Part shown: piece by piece, positions 58,073 through 64,000 of the stretch
Numbering within the stretch: the stretch's first letter is position 1
Layout of the letters: the number at the start of each line of letters is the position of its first letter
Assembly (NCBI RefSeq): GCF_031458235.1
Contig: NZ_JAVDYB010000001.1
Span: forward strand, 5,876,001-5,940,000
Direction of reading: 5' to 3'
Length of the DNA: 64,000 nt
Origin: Catenuloplanes atrovinosus
Lineage (GTDB): Bacteria; Actinomycetota; Actinomycetes; Mycobacteriales; Micromonosporaceae
Notes under the pieces: model-generated
Told to the model about the DNA's origin: nothing
What the model saw: only the letters and a program-made list of their open reading frames with translations
Databases searched by the model: none
Program-made: the position numbers and the translations under genes

Positions 58073-59239
58073 TCAGGCAGTGCCGGGCTCGGCGTTGCGG
58101 GCCACGGCCGGGCTGTCGGTCCTGACCGCGCCGTCCGTGCTGTCGGCACCCAGCGCCTCGGCCGAGGCGTCGTCGACCTCCTGGTCCTCCTTCAGCCGCC
58201 CGAAGCCGAGCAGCAGGGAGGCGACCACGAAGGTGACCGCCGCCGCGATCAGCACGCCGGCGATCATGCTGACGTAGTTGCCGACGCCCTTCGGCGTCAC
58301 CGCGAAGTAGGCGAAGATGCTGCCCGGCGACGGCGGGGCGAGCAGTCCGGCACCGGTGATCATGAAGGTGGTCACGCCGGCCGCGCCACCCGCGATCATG
58401 GCGAGGATCAGGCGCGGCTTCATCAGCACGTACGGGAAGTAGATCTCGTGGATGCCACCCAGGAAGTGGATGATCATCGCGGCCGGGGTGGACGGGCGCA
58501 GCAGCTTCGGGCCGAAGAAGAAGTAGGCCAGCAGCAGGCCGAGACCCGGGCCGGGGTTCGACTCGATCATGAACATGATCGACTTGCCCTGCTCCGCGAC
58601 CTGCTGCGGGCCGAGCGTGGAGAACACGCCGTGGTTGATGGCGTTGTTCAGGAAGAGCACCTTGGCCGGCTCGACCAGGATCGACACGACCGGGAGGAGG
58701 CTGTGGTCGATCAGCCAGTTGACACCGCTGCCGAGCCACTCCATGACCTCGGCGGCGGCCGGGCCGATGGAGATCTTGCCGAGCAGCGCGAACGCGCCGC
58801 CGACGATACCGGCCGAGAAGTTGTCGACCAGCATCTCGAAGCCGGGGCGGATCCGGCCCTCGATCGCCTTGTCGAACAGCTTGATGACGTAGGCGGCCAG
58901 CGGGCCGATGATCATCGCGCCGAGGAACATCGGGATCTCGGCGCCCACGACGACGCCCATGGTGGCGACGGCGCCGACCACGGCACCGCGCTGACCGTGG
59001 ACGATCCGGCCACCGGTGTAACCGATGAGGATCGGCAGCAGGTACTTGATCATCGGATCGACGAGCTGCGCGAGGCCCTCGTTCGGGATCCAGCCGGTGG
59101 GGATGAACAGCGCCGTGATCAGGCCCCACGCGATGAACGCGCCGATGTTGGGCATGACCATGCCGGCCAGGTGGCCGCCGAGACGCTGGACCCAGGCGCG
59201 GAAGCCTGAGCCTTCGACTTGAGGGGTGTATGTGCTCAT
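58073..59239 (-). CDS. PTS EIIC component, mannitol family
   Basis: A 388-residue membrane permease with eight to ten helices, opening RLGGHLAGMVMPNIGAFIAWGLITALFIPTGW, very like MtlA EIIC. The conserved GIHEIYFPYVLMKPRL motif that contacts substrate is at about 265-280. It is not fused to EIIA or EIIB. ATG 59239 follows GGAG. The polyol could be mannitol, sorbitol, arabitol or similar. Confidence 0.88.
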   Translation of the reverse strand: MSTYTPQVEGSGFRAWVQRLGGHLAGMVMPNIGAFIAWGLITALFIPTGWIPNEGLAQLVDPMIKYLLPILIGYTGGRIVHGQRGAVVGAVATMGVVVGAEIPMFLGAMIIGPLAAYVIKLFDKAIEGRIRPGFEMLVDNFSAGIVGGAFALLGKISIGPAAAEVMEWLGSGVNWLIDHSLLPVVSILVEPAKVLFLNNAINHGVFSTLGPQQVAEQGKSIMFMIESNPGPGLGLLLAYFFFGPKLLRPSTPAAMIIHFLGGIHEIYFPYVLMKPRLILAMIAGGAAGVTTFMITGAGLLAPPSPGSIFAYFAVTPKGVGNYVSMIAGVLIAAAVTFVVASLLLGFGRLKEDQEVDDASAEALGADSTDGAVRTDSPAVARNAEPGTA

Positions 59240-59339
59240 GAGGGGGGACTCCGTTCTGGAGGAACCCGCGCGGTGCCGCGCGGCGTGATGCGGTGAGGCG
59301 TTTCCCCGTGATGAAGTTGTGTGGTGCGGCTGGGGCCTC

Positions 59340-60284
59340 TCAGCCCCGGGGGTGAAGCCGCCGGCCCAGATCGGGCCGGGGGTCGAGCTGAACGGTCTCC
59401 CGTTCCATGTCGGCCGGTCCCGGCATGCGGCTGCCGGGCTGGCGGACCGCCGCCGCGCCCCAGGCCAGGCCCTCGGCCAGCGCGGCCTCCCCGCTCGCGC
59501 CCGCCGACAGGAACCCGGCCAGCAGCGCGTCACCGGCGCCGACCGTGCTGCGCGGCGCGCTCACCGGCGACTTCCCGGTGACCACGCCTGAGTCCTCGAT
59601 CAGGACAGCGCCGTCCGCGCCGAGGCTGGCGAGGACCGTACCAGCGCCGGCCTTGCGCAGCGTGTTCGCCGCGTCCACCACGTCGCCGAGCGTGTGCAGC
59701 TCGGCACCGGTGGCCTCGGCCAGTTCCTCGCGGTTCGGCTTGACCAGCGCGGCACCGGCCGCGGCAGCGGCGCCGAGCGCCGGACCGCTGGTGTCGACGG
59801 CGAGCTTGGCACCGGCGGCCACGAGCCGGGCGCAGAGCTCACCGAACGCCGCCACGGACGGGCCGGGCGGGAGACTGCCGCAGAGCACGACCCAGTCCGC
59901 GGTGCGCGCGGCGTTCAGCACGGCCTCGGTGACCGCGGTGAACTCCTCCGGCGCGAGCACCGGACCGGACTCGTTGATCTTCGTGACCGTGCCGTCCGGC
60001 TCGGCCAGCGTGATGTTGGAGCGGGTGCGGCCGGCGATCGGCACCGCCACCATGGCGACGCCCTCGGCCTCCAGCATCCGGACCAACTGCGCGCCCTCCT
60101 CGCCGCCGCACGGCACGACGGCCGTGGAGGCGACGCCGTTGGCCAGCAGCGCGCGGGAGACGTTGACGCCCTTGCCGCCCGGGTCTATGTGCGCGTTCGT
60201 GGCGCGGAGCACCTCGCCGCGAGTGAGCGTGTCGATCTCCATGGCCCGGTCCAGGCTCGGGTTCAGCGTGACCGTGAGGATCAT
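59340..60284 (-). CDS. fruK: 1-phosphofructokinase-family kinase
   Basis: A 314-residue PfkB-family kinase. The motifs TLNPSLDRAM (N-terminal), INESGP, CGSLPPG and the active-site TVGAGDALLAGF are those of FruK/LacC-type enzymes that phosphorylate fructose-1-phosphate or tagatose-6-phosphate. The combination with a mannitol-type PTS and a dehydrogenase fits a polyol pathway yielding a ketose phosphate. Overlaps deoR-type gene by 4 bp (ATGA). Confidence 0.85.
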   Translation of the reverse strand: MILTVTLNPSLDRAMEIDTLTRGEVLRATNAHIDPGGKGVNVSRALLANGVASTAVVPCGGEEGAQLVRMLEAEGVAMVAVPIAGRTRSNITLAEPDGTVTKINESGPVLAPEEFTAVTEAVLNAARTADWVVLCGSLPPGPSVAAFGELCARLVAAGAKLAVDTSGPALGAAAAAGAALVKPNREELAEATGAELHTLGDVVDAANTLRKAGAGTVLASLGADGAVLIEDSGVVTGKSPVSAPRSTVGAGDALLAGFLSAGASGEAALAEGLAWGAAAVRQPGSRMPGPADMERETVQLDPRPDLGRRLHPRG

Positions 60285-61042
60285 GCCCGCACCACCCGGA
60301 CGCCCGCCGCCTCGACCTCGTCGGCCAGGTCGGCGTCGAGCCCGTTGTCCGTGATCAGCAGGTCCAGGTCGGACATCGACCCGAAGCGGGCCAGATAGTC
60401 GTTACCGACCTTGGTGTGGTCCGCGAGCAGCACCACCCGGCGGGACGCGTTGATCATCGCCCGCTTGACGGCGGCCTCGGCCGGATCCGGTGTCGTCATT
60501 CCGCGCTCCGTGGAGAGCCCGTTGGTACCCATGAAGGCGACGTCCACGTACATCTCCTCGAGAGGACGTAGCGCCCAGTCGTCGACGGTCGCCAGGGTCT
60601 TGCCCCGGAGCCGGCCGCCGAGCAGCAGCACGCTGAGGTTGGACTTGAGGCCGAGCGAGGCGGCGATGACCGGGGAGTTGACCACGACGGTCAGCTCCCG
60701 GTCGGAGGGGAGCAGCTGAGCCAGCCGCGCCGTGGTGGTGCCGGCGTCGAGGATGATCGCCCCCTCCGAGGGCACTTCCGCGAGCGCCGCCTTGGCGATC
60801 CGCTCCTTCTCGCTGATCAGGACCGAATCGCGGGTGGCGAGCGCCGGCTCGAACCCGATCCGCTCGACCGGGATCGCTCCGCCGTGGACCCGGCGCAGCA
60901 CGCCGGCCCGCTCCAGAACAGTGAGGTCGCGCCGGATCGTCTCAGCCGTTACGTTGAGAGCGTCGGCGAGCGCCATGACGTCCACCCGCCCGTTGGCGCG
61001 AGCGAGCCGCAGGATCTCCTGCTGGCGCTCTTCGGGGTACAT
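60281..61042 (-). CDS. DeoR/GlpR-family regulator of the PTS locus
   Basis: A 253-residue DeoR-family repressor with N-terminal HTH (about 5-57; RVDVMALADALNVTAETIRRDLTVLERAGVLRRVHGGA) and a C-terminal sugar-phosphate-sensing domain (about 75-235) including DAGTTTARLAQLLP. It is first in the locus and cotranscribed with the kinase gene. It likely represses the locus until a sugar phosphate accumulates. The promoter upstream has repeated AAAC/AAAG words (61062-61089), possible operators. Confidence 0.88.
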   Translation of the reverse strand: MYPEERQQEILRLARANGRVDVMALADALNVTAETIRRDLTVLERAGVLRRVHGGAIPVERIGFEPALATRDSVLISEKERIAKAALAEVPSEGAIILDAGTTTARLAQLLPSDRELTVVVNSPVIAASLGLKSNLSVLLLGGRLRGKTLATVDDWALRPLEEMYVDVAFMGTNGLSTERGMTTPDPAEAAVKRAMINASRRVVLLADHTKVGNDYLARFGSMSDLDLLITDNGLDADLADEVEAAGVRVVRA

Positions 61043-61061
61043 CTCGTTCCCACCGCCCCGC

Positions 61062-61089
61062 TTCGTTTTGGCTTTGCTTTTGTTTACGC
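61062..61089 (-). promoter_or_regulatory. Candidate DeoR operator region
   Basis: On the minus strand AAACAAAAGCAAAGCCAAAA is a run of direct AAAC/AAAG words lying 20-45 bp before the deoR-type start. DeoR-family operators are often such A/T-rich direct repeats; assignment is by position. Confidence 0.45.
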
Positions 61090-61301
61090 CCGACTGTGTG
61101 GGAAGTCAACACCGCTACGTAACTTCTCTGACATCCAGGGGTTGCGGTGCCCGTGATCTCGGACATATTGGTCACCGCTCACCAGCGCGAATCCGCGCCG
61201 AGTGGCCGGCCTCACGGCGTACCCCCGGATTTTTGAGTCTGTGGTTTTCGGCCCGGCCTTATGCGATGGCGTGGGCGGGCCGCGCACGGTGGGATGGGCA
61301 C

Positions 61302-62483
61302 ATGGAGATTCGCCTGATCACCGCCGACGACGCCGACCGGATCATGCCGGTCCGGGCGTACGCGTTCGACGCCACGCCGCTCACCCCGCAGCGCGCCGAG
61401 GAACTCGTCCGGTACATGAGCTTCCGGTTGCAGAACACCACGCTCGCCGCCGAGGAGGACGGCGAGGTGCTGGCCAGCGTCTCCGGCATCCCGATGCGGC
61501 AGAACCTGCGCGGTGTCGTGCACCCGATGCTCGGCGTGGCCGGCGTGGTCAGCAACCCGCTCGCCCGGCGGCGCGGGCACGTCCGCACGCTCATGCACGA
61601 CCTGATGCGCCGCGGCCGCGAGCAGGGCCGGCCGCTGAGCGTGCTCTACCCGTTCCGGAGCGGCTTCTACGCGCGGCTGGGCTACCTGGGCCTCACCGCG
61701 GCGAAGACCGTCACGCTCCGGCCCGAGGCGCTGGCCTCGCTGCTCACCGTGGACCTGCCCGGCGAGGTGCGCCTCCGCCGGATCGCGGAGGGCTGGGAGG
61801 ACGTGCTCGCGCTCCAGGACCGCTTCCTGGGCAGCCGGCACGGCTTCACCGAGTTCCCGGAGTACCGGCGGCACCAGCCGCGCGACGACGACGAGCACTG
61901 GCTGGTCACCGCGCACCGCGACGGCCGGGTGGTGGGTGCGCTGCCGTACCGGATCACCGAATACGGCGGCGAACTCGCCGGCGGCGTGCTCCTGCACGAC
62001 GGGGCGATCGCCCGCGCGCTGCTGCTGCGGTTCCTGGCCGGGCACGCGGACCAGGTCCAGACGATCACGCTGAGCGTGCCGCCCGCGGAGCGCCCGGAGC
62101 AGTGGAGCACCGACTTCGCCGGCACCATCGCCAGCACGGTGGCGATCCCGCACCCGGCGCCGCCGATGGTCCGGGTGCTGGACCTGCCCGCGCTGACCGG
62201 GCTGCCGGCCGGCGAGGCCCGCGTGACGATCACCGTGGTGGACGACGCGCTGCTCGGCGGCGACTGGACGCTGGACGGGGCCGGCGGCGCGCTCACCGTC
62301 ACGCCCGGCGCGTCCGCCTCCGAGGTGCGGCTGACCTCGGCCGCGCTGTCCGGGCTGGTCTACGGCGCACTCGGCCCGGAGGAGATCGTGGCGCGCGGGC
62401 TCGGCGCGGTGCCGGCCGAGGCCTGGGACGGGATCTCCACGCTGTTCCCCCGCGCCGACCCGTGGGTGTACCTGGACTTCTGA
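61302..62483 (+). CDS. Eis-like GNAT N-acetyltransferase
   Basis: A 393-residue protein of the Eis group of GNAT acetyltransferases (three-domain proteins that acetylate aminoglycosides or other amines). The acetyl-CoA site in VSNPLARRRGHVRTLMHDLMRRGREQG and PFRSGFYARLGY match Eis. The C-terminus WVYLDF ends with an exposed carboxylate typical of the family. Start ATG 61302. Its 3' end overlaps the convergent 62360-63460 gene by 124 bp. Confidence 0.82.
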   Translation: MEIRLITADDADRIMPVRAYAFDATPLTPQRAEELVRYMSFRLQNTTLAAEEDGEVLASVSGIPMRQNLRGVVHPMLGVAGVVSNPLARRRGHVRTLMHDLMRRGREQGRPLSVLYPFRSGFYARLGYLGLTAAKTVTLRPEALASLLTVDLPGEVRLRRIAEGWEDVLALQDRFLGSRHGFTEFPEYRRHQPRDDDEHWLVTAHRDGRVVGALPYRITEYGGELAGGVLLHDGAIARALLLRFLAGHADQVQTITLSVPPAERPEQWSTDFAGTIASTVAIPHPAPPMVRVLDLPALTGLPAGEARVTITVVDDALLGGDWTLDGAGGALTVTPGASASEVRLTSAALSGLVYGALGPEEIVARGLGAVPAEAWDGISTLFPRADPWVYLDF

Positions 62484-63460
62484 GCGGCCGCCGCGCGCAG
62501 CAGCGCCCGCATCGACCGGATCACCGCGCGGATCTCCTGGAGGTAGCGGTCGGGCGCGGTGGGACCGACCGGCGGCAGCGCGGTCGACCGGGAGACGTCG
62601 AAGCCGACGGTGTCGATGCCGCAGCCGTACGGCAGGCCGAGCACCCGGATCGCCTCGCAGTGCTGGAACGGCACGTGGATCGGCGAGGTCACGATCAGGA
62701 TCCGGTGCTCCGGCCGGACGGCGAGCCGCCGCGCCCAGAAGTGGTACGTGTCCGGCGTGTCCGCCCGCCGCCGGTCCGGCTCGCTCGACGGCGCGGCCAG
62801 CACGTGCACCACCGGGCCGTCGCCCACCGGCCGGTACCGGTCGACGGCCCACGCGTGGTGGCCCGGGTCACCGCCGGAGAACGCCTCCCGCCGCCGGTCC
62901 GTCACGCCGAACGCGCGCCGCACGCCGAGGTGCATCGCGTCCAACTCGTACCGCACGTCGCCGTCGCTCAGCGGTGGCAGCGCCCGCTCCGCCGCGGTCA
63001 GCGGCCGGTAGCTGCCCAGCGCCGTCACCTCCGGCGCGCTCACCCCGCACGCCCGCAGCAGGAACGCGGCGAAGTGGGTGCGCTGGAGGCAGGCGCGGGC
63101 CAGCCCGCCCGGCACGAGCACGTGGTCGTACGCGGTCAGCGGCGGCGGCGCGGGCGTCACCAGCCGGAGCGCGGTGGCCGCCGCCATGACCAGCGCGGCG
63201 GTCTCCCGGTCGAACTCCGGCGGCGACACCTCGTACCGCTCCAGCGCGCCACCGCGGAAGTCCCAGTGCGTGCCGGAGAACGTTTCCAGCCACTCGAGGA
63301 GGTGGTCGAGCCCGCGGTCCGGCGGCCACCCGCCGCCGAACGCCGCCACCAGCGCCCGCATCGGCGCGGACGTCACCCAGCCCGCGACCTCGGCCGCGAG
63401 CCGCTCGGGCCGGGCACCGCCGTGGCATCGGGGAACCGGAACGGGCGCGAAGCGGGCCAT
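62360..63460 (-). CDS. Unknown protein, possibly DUF218-like
   Basis: A 366-residue protein with a strong ribosome site GGAGGGAG before ATG 63460. The central part YDHVLVPGGLARACLQRTHFAAFLL and RILIVTSPIHVPFQHCEAIRVLG is reminiscent of DUF218 (YdcF/SanA-like) Rossmann folds, but no firm family assignment is possible. No signal peptide is clear. The final 40 residues, overlapping the Eis-like gene by 124 bp, are low-complexity, so the true end may be natural but divergent. Function unknown. Confidence 0.6.
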   Translation of the reverse strand: MARFAPVPVPRCHGGARPERLAAEVAGWVTSAPMRALVAAFGGGWPPDRGLDHLLEWLETFSGTHWDFRGGALERYEVSPPEFDRETAALVMAAATALRLVTPAPPPLTAYDHVLVPGGLARACLQRTHFAAFLLRACGVSAPEVTALGSYRPLTAAERALPPLSDGDVRYELDAMHLGVRRAFGVTDRRREAFSGGDPGHHAWAVDRYRPVGDGPVVHVLAAPSSEPDRRRADTPDTYHFWARRLAVRPEHRILIVTSPIHVPFQHCEAIRVLGLPYGCGIDTVGFDVSRSTALPPVGPTAPDRYLQEIRAVIRSMRALLRAAAAQKSRYTHGSARGNSVEIPSQASAGTAPSPRATISSGPSAP

Positions 63461-63514
63461 GCGTCTCCCTCCACTGTGCCGCTCCGCATGCTAATCACCG
63501 TCGATGTCACCCGG

Positions 63515-64000
63515 TCAGATGTGCGCGGTCGCCAGCGTGAACGGGACGCCGCCGGTCTCCGCCTCCAGGCGCTCCAGCCCGTCCGCCCACGCCGGGACCG
63601 CGCCGGAGGTGTCCACCACGCGGGCGATCGTCAGCGTCAGCCCGCCGGCCGTGATCACCGTCGGGTCACCGTCCTTGACGGCCGGGCGCGCGTGCACCGC
63701 GGGCGCCTGCGACGCGGTGCCGGTGCCCTTCGCCCGGCAGTCGGACGGGCGCGTCACGCCCTCGACGATCTCCTCCGCGTTGCCCGCGCCGGTCAGCACC
63801 GCGTGCGCCAGCGCGGTGGCGTAGACCGGGTCACCGGCCGCGTCGTAGATCCACCGGGTGCCCAGCACGGAGTGCTCCAACGTGCCCAGCAGATGCTCGT
63901 CCGCGCCGGCCAGCGGCGCGCCCCGATAGGTGAGCGGCACGTGATGCAGCGGCCCGCCGTCCCGGTGCCGCACCAGCATCGCCTCGACGCCCACCGCGCC
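63515..64000 (-). CDS. Maltokinase-cap-like protein (truncated by window)
   Basis: Only the 3' part of this minus-strand gene is present; at least 159 residues are visible. VGVEAMLVRHRDGGPLHHVPLTYRGAPLAGADEHLLGTLEHSVLGTRWIYDAAGDPVYATAL is the characteristic core of small actinobacterial proteins similar to the N-terminal cap of maltokinase (CG0192-like). The start lies beyond position 64000, so GTG 63994 should not be taken as the true start. Function is unknown; the cap domain of maltokinase takes part in alpha-glucan metabolism. Confidence 0.75.
   Translation of the reverse strand, partial: GAVGVEAMLVRHRDGGPLHHVPLTYRGAPLAGADEHLLGTLEHSVLGTRWIYDAAGDPVYATALAHAVLTGAGNAEEIVEGVTRPSDCRAKGTGTASQAPAVHARPAVKDGDPTVITAGGLTLTIARVVDTSGAVPAWADGLERLEAETGGVPFTLATAHI

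Noticed and set aside
1-64000. tRNA, rRNA or mobile genetic element
   Set aside because: No clover-leaf hallmarks (GGTTCGAATCC-type T-loop), rRNA-like stretches, transposase or integrase motifs were found by eye; a dedicated search could still find one.

Overview
The window is about 64 kb of very GC-rich chromosomal DNA packed with short-gap genes. It looks like a filamentous actinomycete, most likely Micromonosporaceae (Actinoplanes-like). This is inference from gene content: a FasR-fabD-fabH-acpP-fabF cluster, DUF3145, TIGR03089, DUF5753/DUF397 regulators, a HelD-type helicase and a maltokinase-cap-like protein. I found no rRNA, tRNA, CRISPR array, transposase, integrase or phage gene, so this reads as core plus ordinary accessory chromosome.

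Layout. 1-6.7 kb: a MoeA-like protein, a DUF2000/AraC pair, a secreted serine hydrolase, an XRE-DUF5753 regulator with two DUF397 proteins, and a TetR regulator coupled to a small unknown ORF. 6.9-11.7 kb: the type II fatty-acid initiation and elongation cluster under a PucR-type regulator, with a palindrome over the fabD promoter and a strong terminator after fabF. 11.7-20.3 kb: a polytopic membrane protein, a NagZ-like lipoprotein, DUF3145, a small conserved protein, an alpha/beta hydrolase and a HelD/HelR helicase. 20.3-21.5 kb: 1.1 kb without genes, full of tandem arrays and palindromic repeats, including two copies of a 56-bp element whose third copy lies at 45.3 kb. 21.5-24.9 kb: a MerR regulator preceded by a possible leader-peptide attenuator, and an orphan FtsX-type permease. 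25-32.8 kb: an SMP-30-like secreted protein, a CDF metal exporter with a well-formed promoter/operator, a secreted Cip1-like protein, SurE, a degenerate Ser/Thr kinase, a STAS protein, two small unknown proteins and an iron-box-preceded siderophore-type ATPase.

32.8-39.7 kb: an MHS-type MFS transporter divergent from 5-oxoprolinase subunits PxpB/PxpC, an AraC regulator divergent from an acyl-CoA-dehydrogenase-like flavoprotein, a small HTH protein, TIGR03089 and a GntR/FCD regulator. The same 15-bp palindrome lies in the MFS/pxpB promoter and at the GntR start, suggesting one regulon. 39.7-46.2 kb: two divergent, apparently leaderless genes sharing one -10 region, a Pro/Thr-rich membrane protein, HrpA helicase and an NrtR-like Nudix regulator. 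46.3-54.1 kb: a membrane GGDEF-EAL protein, an acyltransferase, a sigma factor fused through a zinc anti-sigma motif and a membrane helix to an extracellular GH128-like glycosidase (the most unusual gene here), and a secreted alpha-amylase with CBM20. 54.2-61.0 kb: a complete mannitol-family PTS locus (DeoR regulator, PfkB kinase, EIIC, EIIB, EIIA, Zn dehydrogenase, HPr, EI), probably for a polyol. 61.3-64 kb: an Eis-like acetyltransferase, an unknown protein and the truncated maltokinase-cap-like gene.

Several genes form working units: fatty-acid synthesis with its regulator; sugar or polyol uptake with its own general PTS proteins; starch degradation next to a carbohydrate-sensing sigma factor candidate; and oxoproline use with a transporter and GntR regulator. 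Functional statements rest on recognised motifs and family knowledge; no database search was possible.
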